64,000 nt of DNA. Source: Gammaproteobacteria bacterium (GTDB taxonomy: Bacteria > Pseudomonadota > Gammaproteobacteria > Steroidobacterales > Steroidobacteraceae). Shown in pieces: positions 1 through 9,950 of the stretch. The stretch covers positions 1-64,000 of the forward strand of contig JANYAD010000032.1 in NCBI GenBank assembly GCA_025355165.1, given 5' to 3'. A program made the position numbers and the translations under genes. The notes under the pieces are model-generated. The model did not search any database, was not told where the DNA came from, and saw nothing but the letters and a program-made list of their open reading frames with translations. Position 1 is the stretch's first letter. Every line of letters begins with the position of its first letter.

Positions 1-163
1 GGGAGTAACGGCCGCCGGGGGCGGCCTGAACGTGGCCTTCGAGCTCGAGGATTAGCATCTTCGAGGACACGGCTTTTGGTTTGATCCGGCACGGACGACC
101 CCTATGGAGGTCCGTGGGATCAAAGCCGAGCGCATCTAACAAGATTTTGTGTGCCTTGTCCAT
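1..163 (-). pseudogene. dprA: Remnant of the C-terminal winged-helix end of DprA/Smf, with internal frame disruption; runs off the left edge
   Basis: Minus-strand translation from the ATG at 161-163 gives MDKAHKILLDALGFDPTDL...PKAVSSKMLILELEGHVQAAPGGRYS, resembling DprA C-termini; a better match to the middle (VVRAGS) is in another frame. The N-terminal Rossmann part is not seen in the space before the LysM gene. Confidence 0.6.
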
Positions 164-621
164 GCCCGCCTCAAGAGCTGGGGTCTTCCCCGGCCTTCCG
201 ATCAAGCGCGCCGGCGCTTAATAAAACGTGAAAAGCTTGAACTTGCCCGCTCTCTCACCGTGGACATTGCCGCTGACCTGCAGCGCGTGGCTTAGAGTGA
301 AGCGCACAGGCAGGCGGGGAAAGGAGGTTTCGGTGAAGGGCTAAGATGAGGGTTCCCAGCTACAGCCCAGGCACGCTTGAGCGGGGGCTCTTGACCCCAA
401 GCAAGACAGGAACTCGCTCCCTGCCTAAGGAAGCGCAGGAAGCGTTGAGCAGGCCATCGAGGCCTGCCAACGAATCGGCATCAGTGAGTGACAGGGGAGA
501 TCGAGCTTCGGCTCGCGACCGCGCCATCCACGCGAACTGCTCCTCCACTCCTCGCATCGAGCCGATTATCGCGCGGCGAATGAGTGCCCTTTAAGCGCCC
601 TATTGCGCCGGAACGTAGAGA

Positions 622-1827
622 TTACGGGTTCTGGACCTTATCTCCGACTCGAATCAGGTTGGTGGCTTCCATGATGAGCCCGTAGCTGATGTTATCGAAG
701 GTCTTGAACACCATGAACGTGCCGGTCCGCTCAGAGGGCAGAGCGACTTTCGGTGCACCAATCCGGTCGAGGCTGAAAAAACCGTTCTTTTGCGTGTCGC
801 GCACAACCGGGCCCCTATCGAATACGCCCAAGACGTTTCCAGGAGCCAGCCCATCGCGCGCACCGCGGTTCACCACAACGACTTCGTACTGGCCGATGAC
901 GGTCACACCGTCGGAAACCGCAATGATGCGCCCGTTGGTCGCGACCCGAGGTGAGCTGGGGATGAAATCGAGCGGCACATCGACGCCGCCGGGGATCAGT
1001 TTGTCTCCAGCGCGGGATTCGCGCGTCGACTCGGTCATAATGAGGGTGGTGGGGTCACCTTGCCGCGTGACGTGACCCGACCCGGTGAAGATTCCGTCGT
1101 AGCCCAGGACGCGATGGTCATCGGGATCGACGAGCGCGTCGCCCACGCGAATCACGTTGTAGTGAGTGCCGAGCTCGGCAGGGTTGGTAAAACCCCGTGC
1201 GTACAGCGTATCGCCTTCCGACATGACGACGTGCAAATCACGGGTGGCGAGCAGGTAAGGTGCATGCTTGATTTGGTCCCGATCCAAAACAGAGGGCTTG
1301 GACATGAATGCAGCGACTGTGGCGTACGGAATGGTGGTAATCGCCGATTCAAGTGGCTGGCTGCGAACGCGCGGCTGCACCCGAGCGGCATCGCCGCGTT
1401 GCAGCATGACGACCTGGGGCCGGCCGTCGATGAATACCAATCGCAGGGTATCCCCAGGATAAATCAAATGCGGGTTCTTGATCTGCGGGTTGACCTGCCA
1501 GATTTCGGGCCAATACCACGGATCGCGCAGGAAGACCTTGGCGACGCCCCACAGGGTATCGCCCTTCTTCACGACGTAGCTGTCGGGCGCATTTTCGGCG
1601 AGGACCGGGCCTTGGCCGGTGCGCGGCATGTCGGTCGATTCAATTCTGGAGGGGCCGCCTTCGACGGCTGCTTCCATGGAAGTCTTTTCATCGCCCACCA
1701 CCGTGCCTTCCTGGGTGGACTCGTTGGACGCCACGGGTGCGGGCGCTTCGCGTCTCGGTGCCTGGGTATGGCATCCGGCGCACACCGCAACCGATAGTAA
1801 TAGGCCGAGAAAATGATGACCTTGCAT
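622..1827 (-). CDS. LysM-domain lipoprotein
   Basis: MQGHHFLGLLLSVAVCAGC lipobox-like signal; LysM motif YVVKKGDTLWGVAKVFLRDPWYWPEIWQVNPQIKNPHLIYPGDTL; sits next to def/fmt. Confidence 0.85.
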   Translation of the reverse strand: MQGHHFLGLLLSVAVCAGCHTQAPRREAPAPVASNESTQEGTVVGDEKTSMEAAVEGGPSRIESTDMPRTGQGPVLAENAPDSYVVKKGDTLWGVAKVFLRDPWYWPEIWQVNPQIKNPHLIYPGDTLRLVFIDGRPQVVMLQRGDAARVQPRVRSQPLESAITTIPYATVAAFMSKPSVLDRDQIKHAPYLLATRDLHVVMSEGDTLYARGFTNPAELGTHYNVIRVGDALVDPDDHRVLGYDGIFTGSGHVTRQGDPTTLIMTESTRESRAGDKLIPGGVDVPLDFIPSSPRVATNGRIIAVSDGVTVIGQYEVVVVNRGARDGLAPGNVLGVFDRGPVVRDTQKNGFFSLDRIGAPKVALPSERTGTFMVFKTFDNISYGLIMEATNLIRVGDKVQNP

Positions 1828-2026
1828 TCGTTCGCTCCCTTGAGTCAGCCTATGGTTGCAGACTGACTGGTATACTTCCGTCCTGCCGCTCAAGACTGGG
1901 ACGCATCGCCCGTTTTTGCCGTTTGCCTCGACCCAGCGTGCAGCTGTGCGGGGCATTAAGTTAAGCAGCGGCGGAACTTTAGCAACATTCCTCAGCCAAA
2001 AATACGATATTGCTCTCATAACTCCC

Positions 2027-2566
2027 ATGACAAAGCTCGTAATTCTCGAGTATCCGGACCCCAGACTTCGAAAGAAGGCGGCGCCGGTCACCGTGGTCGA
2101 TGACGCACTGCGTCAATTCATCGATGATTTGCTTGAAACCATGTACGCGGCCAATGGCGTCGGCCTTGCCGCCACCCAGGTGGATGTGCACAAGCGGGTG
2201 ATCGTGCTCGATGTCAGCGAGAGCCGGGATCGGCCATTGGTGCTCATCAATCCGCGGCTGCTCAGCAAGGAGGGCGAGGGTCCCGGCGAGGAGGGATGCC
2301 TATCGCTGCCCGGCATTTACGACAAGTTATCGCGTGCGATGAAAATTTGCGTGACCGCGTTGGGTCGCGATGGACAACCTTTCGAGATGAATGCGGAGGG
2401 TTTGCTCGGGGTCTGTATCCAGCACGAGATGGACCATCTGGAGGGCAAGCTATTTGTCGATTACCTCTCGGAGCTGAAGCGCACACTGATCCGGCGGCGC
2501 TTGGAAAAAGAGCGTAAACAACGATCCACAGGCGGCGATTCTCGCGCTCACGCGCCGGCTCTTTGA
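2027..2566 (+). CDS. def: Peptide deformylase
   Basis: [16 protein letters not shown] and [16 protein letters not shown] motifs; start [15 protein letters not shown]. Confidence 0.95.
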   Translation: MTKLVILEYPDPRLRKKAAPVTVVDDALRQFIDDLLETMYAANGVGLAATQVDVHKRVIVLDVSESRDRPLVLINPRLLSKEGEGPGEEGCLSLPGIYDKLSRAMKICVTALGRDGQPFEMNAEGLLGVCIQHEMDHLEGKLFVDYLSELKRTLIRRRLEKERKQRSTGGDSRAHAPAL

Positions 2567-2569
2567 GCT

Positions 2570-3553
2570 TTGAGCGCGACTTCGACCTTGAGGCTGGGCT
2601 TCGCCGGCACGCCCGACTTCGCGGTTCCGGCTTTAGAGCGTCTCGCTGAACATCATAGGATTTGCGCCGTTTTTACCCAGCCCGATCGCCCCGCGGGACG
2701 AGGTCTGGCACTGCACTTGAGCCCGATCAAGCGACGCGCCCTTGAGCTGGGATTGACCGTGCACCAACCGTTGAGCTTTAAGTCGCCCGAGGCGATCGAT
2801 CAGCTGCGCGCCGCGGGCCTCGATGCGCTGGTGGTGGTGGCGTACGGGCTGATCCTGCCGCGCGAGGCCCTCGGCATTCCTAGGTGGGGTTGCATCAATA
2901 TCCATGCCTCGCTCCTGCCGCGCTGGCGGGGCGCGGCGCCGATTCAGCGCGCCGTCCTCGCGGGAGACCCGATTACCGGGGTGACCATCATGCGCATGGA
3001 AACGGGCCTCGATACCGGTCCGATGTTGCATTCCCGCTCCACGGCCATTAAACCCACCGATACCGCCAAGACGCTGCATGACCGGCTCGCCGCGGTAGGC
3101 GCCGATCTCATCGACGAATCGTTGCTCGGTTTAAGCCAGGGATCCATGCACGAAACCGTACAGCCTGCCGAGGGAGTCACGTACGCTCAAAAGATCGACA
3201 AGCACGAGGCGCTGATCCAGTGGGAGCAGAGCGAGCAGGCAATTTCTCGCCAGGTGCGTGCTTTCAATCCCTGGCCCATGGCTGAGACTCGCTGCAACGG
3301 AGAGCAGCTGCGAATTTGGGAGGCCGAGCCGCTCGAAGCGCAGCCCGTGCGCAGTGCGAGGCCCGGCGCCCCGGCGCAGGGCCTCGCACTGCCGGGCACG
3401 GTGATCAGCGCCACGGGCGAAGGGATCGATGTGGTCTGCGGCAGCGGAGTGCTGCGCATTCATCGCTTGCAGCTCGCCGGCCGCAAGTCTTTGCCCGCTG
3501 CCGATTTTGTCCGCGGACATCGGCTTGAGGGCGTCCGGTTGGCGGCCGCATGA
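2570..3553 (+). CDS. fmt: Methionyl-tRNA formyltransferase
   Basis: LRLGFAGTPDFAVPAL, CINIHASLLPRWRGAAPIQRA, METGLDTGPML. Confidence 0.95.
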   Translation: MSATSTLRLGFAGTPDFAVPALERLAEHHRICAVFTQPDRPAGRGLALHLSPIKRRALELGLTVHQPLSFKSPEAIDQLRAAGLDALVVVAYGLILPREALGIPRWGCINIHASLLPRWRGAAPIQRAVLAGDPITGVTIMRMETGLDTGPMLHSRSTAIKPTDTAKTLHDRLAAVGADLIDESLLGLSQGSMHETVQPAEGVTYAQKIDKHEALIQWEQSEQAISRQVRAFNPWPMAETRCNGEQLRIWEAEPLEAQPVRSARPGAPAQGLALPGTVISATGEGIDVVCGSGVLRIHRLQLAGRKSLPAADFVRGHRLEGVRLAAA

Positions 3554-4872
3554 GGCCTGCCGCGACTGCCCGTTCGTTGTCCGCACATGCCGTGGCTCGG
3601 GTGCTGCGCGAAGGGGTGACACTCGATGCGGCATTGAAGAATGCCCTGGTCGGCGCAGAATCCAAGCTCACCCCCTCAGTGCGATCCTTGAGCTACGGCG
3701 CGGTGCGAGGCTACTTTCGTCATGAGGCGATCCTGGGAAAGCTGTTGTCGACGCCCGTTCGGTCGCTCGATTTTCTAGTGCGGGCGATCTTGTCGGTCGC
3801 ACTGTATGAGCTGGAAGATGAACGCAGCCCGCAATATGCGGTCGTCGACGCGGCGGTACAAACGGCAAAGGCCACCGACGCCGGCCGGGCCTCGGGACTC
3901 ATCAACGCGGTGCTGCGCCGCTACTTGCGCGAGCGTAAGTCCGTGGATGCGGAGATTGCGAGCCGGCCGGCGCCGCGTCATGCAGCCCCCATTTGGATGG
4001 CGGATCGCTTTCGCGCCGATTGGCCGGTGCGCTGGACTCAGCTGCTGGCGGCAAGCGATGCGCAAGCGCCGATGTGGCTGCGCGTGAACCGTCGACTTGC
4101 CACCACCAGCGAATACGTGGCGCAGCTTCGAGCGGCGGGAATCGAAGCACGCGAAGAGCCGCGAGTGCCGTATGCCATCGTTTTGGACGCTCCCCGCGAT
4201 GTGCATGAGCTGCCCGGCTTCGCGCAAGGCGTGGTCTCGGTGCAAGACTTAGGAGCCCAGTGCGTTGCCTTTCCGTTGGCGTTGGCGCCAGGCCAGCGCG
4301 TATTGGATGCCTGTGCGGCGCCGGGAGGCAAAACTGCGCTGATGGCGGAGCGTGAGCCTAACTTGGCTAAGCTCACCGCGGTGGATATCGACCCGCACCG
4401 GCTCAGCAAGGTGCGCGAGAATCTCAATCGCGCACAATTGGATGCCGAGGTGCTCGCGGCAGATGCTGCGGCACCGGGGGCGTGGTGGCAGGGCGAGCCG
4501 TTCGATCGGATTCTGCTCGACGCGCCCTGCTCGGGGCTTGGGGTGATACGGCGGCATCCGGATATCAGGCTGCGTAAGTCACCGTCGGACATCGACAAAT
4601 TGCCCGCTCTGCAGGGCAAGCTGCTGCGCGCCACCTGGGAACTGCTCAAGGTCGGGGGCCGCCTGGTGTATGTCACCTGCACCCTGACGCGCAGCGAAAA
4701 TCGTAACGTGATTGCCGCCTTCCTGGACGAGCACAGGGAAGCATCCCTTGTCCCGGTAGAAGCCTGGGAAGGTTGGCCGGGATTCGGTGAAGACGATGGG
4801 TTCGGCCGGCAGATACTTCCCGGTGAGGCGGGTGCTGACGGCTTCTATTATGCTGCCTTAACCAAGACATGA
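3550..4872 (+). CDS. rsmB: 16S rRNA (cytosine-C5) methyltransferase RsmB
   Basis: NusB-like N-terminus; VLDACAAPGGKT, DAPCSGLGVIRRHPDIR, YVTCTL; 4-bp overlap with fmt. Confidence 0.93.
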   Translation: MRPAATARSLSAHAVARVLREGVTLDAALKNALVGAESKLTPSVRSLSYGAVRGYFRHEAILGKLLSTPVRSLDFLVRAILSVALYELEDERSPQYAVVDAAVQTAKATDAGRASGLINAVLRRYLRERKSVDAEIASRPAPRHAAPIWMADRFRADWPVRWTQLLAASDAQAPMWLRVNRRLATTSEYVAQLRAAGIEAREEPRVPYAIVLDAPRDVHELPGFAQGVVSVQDLGAQCVAFPLALAPGQRVLDACAAPGGKTALMAEREPNLAKLTAVDIDPHRLSKVRENLNRAQLDAEVLAADAAAPGAWWQGEPFDRILLDAPCSGLGVIRRHPDIRLRKSPSDIDKLPALQGKLLRATWELLKVGGRLVYVTCTLTRSENRNVIAAFLDEHREASLVPVEAWEGWPGFGEDDGFGRQILPGEAGADGFYYAALTKT

Positions 4873-5486
4873 ATGCGAGCATAAACCAGCGGAGCGTTGA
4901 TCGGCTCAAGGGGCGAGTGCTTCGTATGGCGTGGCTCATCGTCGCAGTGCTTGCCGGCCTCGTGCCGATGCAAGCCTCGTTGGCGGACGGTTTGCAGGGC
5001 CGCTTCGAGGCCCGCTCCGCGACCCTGGAACTCATCGACGGCGTTTATCATTTGAATGCGCGCTTGGACCTGCCGATCAGCGATGCGGTGCGCCGCGGGC
5101 TGGCCGAAGGTGTACCGCTGGCGCTCGAGCTCGATCTGGTCATTAAGCAATTGAGGCAGTTGCTGCCCAACTCCACGGTGGCCGAACTGACTCAGCGCTA
5201 TCACTTGCAATACAACGCCGTCAGCGCACGTTATATTTTGCGCAACGACAACAGCGGCCAGCAAGAGTCGTTGCGCTCGATCGATGAGGCGCTCGAGCAT
5301 CTGTCGGAAGTTCACAGTCTCCCGGCATTGGATCAGGCGCTCATCGCCCGAGATCGCCGCTACGAAGCGAACGTGCGCGCGAAACTTGATTTCGGCACCG
5401 TGCCATTCACGCTGCGCCTGCTGATGTTCTGGGTCAGTGACTGGCATCGCGAGACGGATTGGTACGCCTGGACGTTCCAACCATGA
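4869..5486 (+). CDS. DUF4390-type secreted protein
   Basis: Signal peptide, position between rsmB and ntrY, and sequence pattern typical of DUF4390. Confidence 0.7.
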   Translation: MNASINQRSVDRLKGRVLRMAWLIVAVLAGLVPMQASLADGLQGRFEARSATLELIDGVYHLNARLDLPISDAVRRGLAEGVPLALELDLVIKQLRQLLPNSTVAELTQRYHLQYNAVSARYILRNDNSGQQESLRSIDEALEHLSEVHSLPALDQALIARDRRYEANVRAKLDFGTVPFTLRLLMFWVSDWHRETDWYAWTFQP

Positions 5487-7699
5487 TCCGCAAATACGGT
5501 TCAACCGTCTTAGGCTGCGTTGGCGTGGCGCTGTGGTTGACGGCGTTGTTCATGCTGGCATCGGCCGTGCAGAATTCCGAGAAATTCACGATATGGCTGC
5601 CCTGGATTCTGCTCGTCAACATCGTCGGTCTACTCACGCTGGTCGTGCTGCTCGTCGGCAAGCTGGCGCGCTTGGTGCGCGACTTTCGGCGTCACGTGCC
5701 CGGATCGCGTCTCAAGGGGCGTACGGTGGCCATATTCAGCGCCTTGGCCGTGGCGCCGATTCTGGTGGTCTATTATTTTTCGCTGCAGTTCTTAAATCGG
5801 GGCATCGACAGCTGGTTCGAAAGCGAGGTGAGTCAGGGATTGATCGACACGCGCGAGCTGTCGCATGCAGCCCTCGACGTTCGGGTGCGCGAATTTTTGC
5901 AGCACACGCAGTTCGTGGCGCGTTCACTGTCGGGCCTGTCGAATTTCCAACTGGCCGCCTCGCTGGATCGGCAGCGTCGAGACAGCACCGCGATTGAGTT
6001 CACCGTGGTGGGTGCGCAAGCGCGGATCATTGCCACCAGCTCGGACCGGCCCATGGACGCCTTGCCGGTGCCCGCCACCGACGAGATGATGCTGCAATTG
6101 CGACGCGGCCGTCCGTATGTGAGCTTGGACATCGATTCGGTCGGCGGCTACTTGATTCGTGCGGCCGCACCCATCGAGGACAGCAGCTCTGGTCCCAGCG
6201 TACTGATTGCGCTCTATCCGGTGCCGCAGCAGCTCAGCCAGCTGGCGGACACGGTGCAGCGTTCCTATACTTCTTACGCCTCGCTCGTGCAAAAGCGGCA
6301 GCCACTCAAATTTGCCTTCGTCTTGATCTTGAGCTTTGTCGTGCTGATGTCCTTGATCGCGGCCGTGTACGGCGCCTTCTCTGCGGCCCAACGTCTGGTG
6401 CAACCGGTGCAGGATCTGATTGCCGGTACGCGCGCGGTGGCGAAAGGCAACTACGACACGCGCTTGCCCCTGCCCGGGCGCGATGAGCTGGGTTTTCTGG
6501 TTACCTCGTTCAACGATATGACGAAGCGTCTCGGTAGGGCTCGCGAGGAGACGCGGCGCAGCCAGCAGGCGGTGGAAGCGGAGCGCGCGGGTCTGGCCGT
6601 TATCCTGGCGCGTTTGTCCACCGGTGTGGTCTCGCTAGAACCCGATCTGAAGGTGCGCACCGCCAACCAGGCGGCCAGCGCCATCCTGGGCGTGGATTTG
6701 GAGGCGGCTATCGGCAAACCCTTCGATGAATCCATCAGCGACAGCGCCCTGTTCACTCAATTCTTAGGCGCCATCAAGCAGCGTCTGCAACCGGAGGAGC
6801 TCGATTGGCGCGAGCAGATCGAGCTATTGTCGGATTCGGGCAAGCGAGTGCTGATGTGCGCGTGCACCGCGCTGCCCAACGATGCCGGGGGCGCGGCGGG
6901 CGTCGTGCTCGTCTTCGATGACATCACGACGCTGTTGCAGGCGCAGCGCGACGCGGCCTGGGGCGAGGTGGCGCGCCGGTTGGCGCACGAGATCAAGAAT
7001 CCCCTGACTCCGATCCAGTTGTCAGCCGAGCGGATGCGGCGCAAATTCCTCGGCAGCATGAATGCCCAGGATGCACAAATCCTCGAGCGCGCTACCCATA
7101 CCATCGTCGCGCAGGTGGATGCCATGAAGCAGATGGTGAATGCCTTTAGCGAGTACGCGCGCGCACCCGACATGCAGTTCACGCGCTTCGATTTGAATCA
7201 GCTGATCACCGAAGTCGTGGATCTATACCGCGTGCAGGACAGCAGTGCGGAGATGAAACTGCAGCTAAATCCCCGCCTGCCGCTCATTACCGCCGATCGT
7301 ATGCGGATTCGGCAAATACTCAACAACCTGGCCACCAATTCCCTCGAAGCGCTCGAGGGCAGGATCGGCGCGTGCATCGAATTCGAAACTCAGCTCGCGG
7401 ACGAGGGTCAGAGGCACGCAGCGTCGGTCGCGATCGTGGTCACGGATAACGGCCCGGGCTTTCAGAAGGACTTGCTCGGTACGGTGTTCGATCCGTATGT
7501 CACCAGCAAGCCCAAGGGCACCGGCCTCGGGCTGGCGATTGTCAAAAAAATCGTGGAAGAGCACGGCGGTCGAATTGAAGCGGATAATCAACGCTCGGGC
7601 GGCGCCCGGGTGCGAGTTACCTTGCCACTCGGCGACAGCGCGCGCTCCGCAGGCACGCGCGAACCGCGCAAAGGCGAACACAGGAGAGAACGCGTATGA
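5483..7699 (+). CDS. ntrY: NtrY-like membrane sensor histidine kinase (HAMP, PAS, HisKA, HATPase)
   Basis: N-terminal TM segments, HAMP, RRLAHEIKNPLTPIQLSAERMRRKF, VTDNGPGF, GTGLGLAIVKKIVEEHGG; ATGA overlap with the upstream CDS. Confidence 0.88.
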   Translation: MIRKYGSTVLGCVGVALWLTALFMLASAVQNSEKFTIWLPWILLVNIVGLLTLVVLLVGKLARLVRDFRRHVPGSRLKGRTVAIFSALAVAPILVVYYFSLQFLNRGIDSWFESEVSQGLIDTRELSHAALDVRVREFLQHTQFVARSLSGLSNFQLAASLDRQRRDSTAIEFTVVGAQARIIATSSDRPMDALPVPATDEMMLQLRRGRPYVSLDIDSVGGYLIRAAAPIEDSSSGPSVLIALYPVPQQLSQLADTVQRSYTSYASLVQKRQPLKFAFVLILSFVVLMSLIAAVYGAFSAAQRLVQPVQDLIAGTRAVAKGNYDTRLPLPGRDELGFLVTSFNDMTKRLGRAREETRRSQQAVEAERAGLAVILARLSTGVVSLEPDLKVRTANQAASAILGVDLEAAIGKPFDESISDSALFTQFLGAIKQRLQPEELDWREQIELLSDSGKRVLMCACTALPNDAGGAAGVVLVFDDITTLLQAQRDAAWGEVARRLAHEIKNPLTPIQLSAERMRRKFLGSMNAQDAQILERATHTIVAQVDAMKQMVNAFSEYARAPDMQFTRFDLNQLITEVVDLYRVQDSSAEMKLQLNPRLPLITADRMRIRQILNNLATNSLEALEGRIGACIEFETQLADEGQRHAASVAIVVTDNGPGFQKDLLGTVFDPYVTSKPKGTGLGLAIVKKIVEEHGGRIEADNQRSGGARVRVTLPLGDSARSAGTREPRKGEHRRERV

Positions 7700-9057
7700 C
7701 CGCTTCGAGAATTTTGGTGGTGGACGACGAGGCGGATATCCGCGGGCTCCTCAAAGAGATTCTCTCCGAAGAGGGCTACGAGGTGGAAATCGCCGCCGAT
7801 GCCAGTCAGGCGCGCTCCTCGCGGGCAACGCAAGTGCCCGACCTGGTGCTGTTGGATATTTGGATGCCCGACACGGACGGCATCACGCTGCTGCGCGAGT
7901 GGTCGGCAACCGACGGCTACGATTGCCCGGTGGTGATGATGTCCGGACACGGCACCGTGGAGACGGCGGTGGAAGCGACGCGTCTGGGCGCCTTTGATTT
8001 CGTCGAGAAACCGCTGTCCTTGACCAAGTTGCTGCGCACGGTGGAACGGGCACTCGATGCGGGACGGCGCAAACGCTTATCGGCGCGCTCGCAAGGTTCG
8101 GCACTGGCCGTGCCGATCGGCAAGTCCAAGATCACGCAGACTTTGCGCGAGCAGGTGCAGCAAGCCGCCTCGAGTTCCTCTCCGGTGCTGCTCGTCGGCG
8201 AGCTCGGGTCGGGGCGCGAGGCCTATGCGCGCTACCTGCACTCCTTAAGCGCCCGGGCAGCCAAGCCATTTTTCACGGTGGTAGCGGCCAGTCTCGGGCA
8301 GGATCCGGCCGCGGCGCTGTTTGGCAGCGATCGCGACGGCAAAGTGGACCCGGGCGCTTTTGACCAGGCGACGGGCGGATCCCTCTACGTTAGCGGGCTG
8401 GAGGATCTGAACGCCAATGCGCAGCGCGCGCTGGTGGGCGCGATCGAGCAGACCGGCTACAGCCGCCTCGGCGGGCGCCAGCCCCTGCAGCTCAATGTGC
8501 GCTGGATCAGCTCCGCCCAGGATGCAGTCGAGTTGCGCTCTTCGGCCGAACCTTTCCGGCGAGATCTGCTGGCGCACCTGAATGTGATTACCCTGCGGGT
8601 GCCGCCGCTGCGCGACTATGCCGAGGACGTGCCCGATTTGTTGCGCTACTACGTCGATCGGCTGGTGGATGAGCAGCATCTGCCGTTGCGCCGATTCAGC
8701 GTGGCGGCGCAAAATCGCCTGCGCAACTACCCCTGGCCGGGCAATGTAGGCGAGCTTAAAAACCTCGTTCAACGGGTGCTTATCTTAGGGTCAGGGGAGG
8801 AGATTCGGCTCGAGGAAATCGAGCGCGAACTGTCCTTAAAAATGTCGGTGGACGAGCCGTTGGTGAAGCAGGACCTGCTGGCCCTGCCGCTGCGCGAGGC
8901 TCGCGAACAGTTTGAGCGGGCCTACCTTCAACAGCAATTGCTGTTGTGCAACGGCAAGGTCGGCCAATTGGCCAAAAGAGTGGGCATGGAGCGCACGCAT
9001 TTGTATCGTAAGTTGCGGGCATTGGGGGTCGATTTTCGCCAATTGGGTGAAGATTAG
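7696..9057 (+). CDS. ntrX: NtrX-like response regulator with degenerate AAA+ domain and Fis-type HTH
   Basis: Receiver domain ILVVDDEADIR...LLDIWMPDTDG; AAA+ remnants; C-terminal HTH NGKVGQLAKRVGMERTHLYRKL. Confidence 0.85.
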   Translation: MTASRILVVDDEADIRGLLKEILSEEGYEVEIAADASQARSSRATQVPDLVLLDIWMPDTDGITLLREWSATDGYDCPVVMMSGHGTVETAVEATRLGAFDFVEKPLSLTKLLRTVERALDAGRRKRLSARSQGSALAVPIGKSKITQTLREQVQQAASSSSPVLLVGELGSGREAYARYLHSLSARAAKPFFTVVAASLGQDPAAALFGSDRDGKVDPGAFDQATGGSLYVSGLEDLNANAQRALVGAIEQTGYSRLGGRQPLQLNVRWISSAQDAVELRSSAEPFRRDLLAHLNVITLRVPPLRDYAEDVPDLLRYYVDRLVDEQHLPLRRFSVAAQNRLRNYPWPGNVGELKNLVQRVLILGSGEEIRLEEIERELSLKMSVDEPLVKQDLLALPLREAREQFERAYLQQQLLLCNGKVGQLAKRVGMERTHLYRKLRALGVDFRQLGED

Positions 9058-9170
9058 GCGGCTAAGTGGCGTTTCGACACGGCGTGCGAGGCGTCCGCGC
9101 CTGTTGACAGAACTTCACATTTAAGTTGTTCTTTGATGGCTAATTCGCCCTCAACCAGAGAGAACAAGAA

Positions 9171-9935
9171 ATGGAAGCGATAGCGAATGCATCGGCGCTG
9201 CGCGCCGAGGGCCGCAATTTTTATCTGTGGATGGCCGGCGTGTTTTTGTTGGTGGCGTTCGGCGGCTTCACACCGACGTATTGGGCCAAAATGGCCAGCG
9301 GAACATTCCACGCGGAACCCATCATTCACATCCACGGGATTTTGCTTTTTTCGTGGACCTGTTTCTATTTTCTGCAGACATCACTGGTCGCTGCCGGGCG
9401 CACCCTCGATCATCGTGCCTGGGGACTGGCGGGGATATCGCTGTTCACTGCCATGATGGTATCGATTTTGATCGGCCAGGAGGCGGTCCTTCACCGCAAC
9501 GAGTTGCTTGGATTCGGCGATGACGCGCGCCGCTTCGCGGCCGTGACCTTAACGGCATGGCCGCTCATGGCGGTCATGTTCACGCTCGCGATCGTGCACA
9601 TACGCAAGCCGGAGGCCCACAAGCGGCTGATGACGCTTCTCATGATTGGCATGATGACGCCAGCGCTTGCCCGGGTGTTCCTCACGTTTTTTACGCCGGC
9701 CGGCGCGGCGAGTGCCGGCCCACCTCCGCCCTTCGTCGCCCTGCCGCCCTCGTTGGTGGCGGACCTGTTGTTGGTCATCGCAATCGTGCGCGATTGGCGC
9801 CTGCTCGGCCGGCCCCACCCGGTTTACGTTTACGGTGGGATAGCGCTGGTTGCGCAGCAATTGCTGACAGCGCCGGTGGCCGCAACCGCAACCTGGATGC
9901 ACATCGCCAGGGCTTTTCAAAGTCTTGCAGGCTAG
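9171..9935 (+). CDS. Multi-spanning membrane protein of unknown function
   Basis: Several hydrophobic segments; HIHG motif; coding-like composition. Confidence 0.6.
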   Translation: MEAIANASALRAEGRNFYLWMAGVFLLVAFGGFTPTYWAKMASGTFHAEPIIHIHGILLFSWTCFYFLQTSLVAAGRTLDHRAWGLAGISLFTAMMVSILIGQEAVLHRNELLGFGDDARRFAAVTLTAWPLMAVMFTLAIVHIRKPEAHKRLMTLLMIGMMTPALARVFLTFFTPAGAASAGPPPPFVALPPSLVADLLLVIAIVRDWRLLGRPHPVYVYGGIALVAQQLLTAPVAATATWMHIARAFQSLAG

Positions 9936-9950
9936 CGGAGCGCACCGCGG

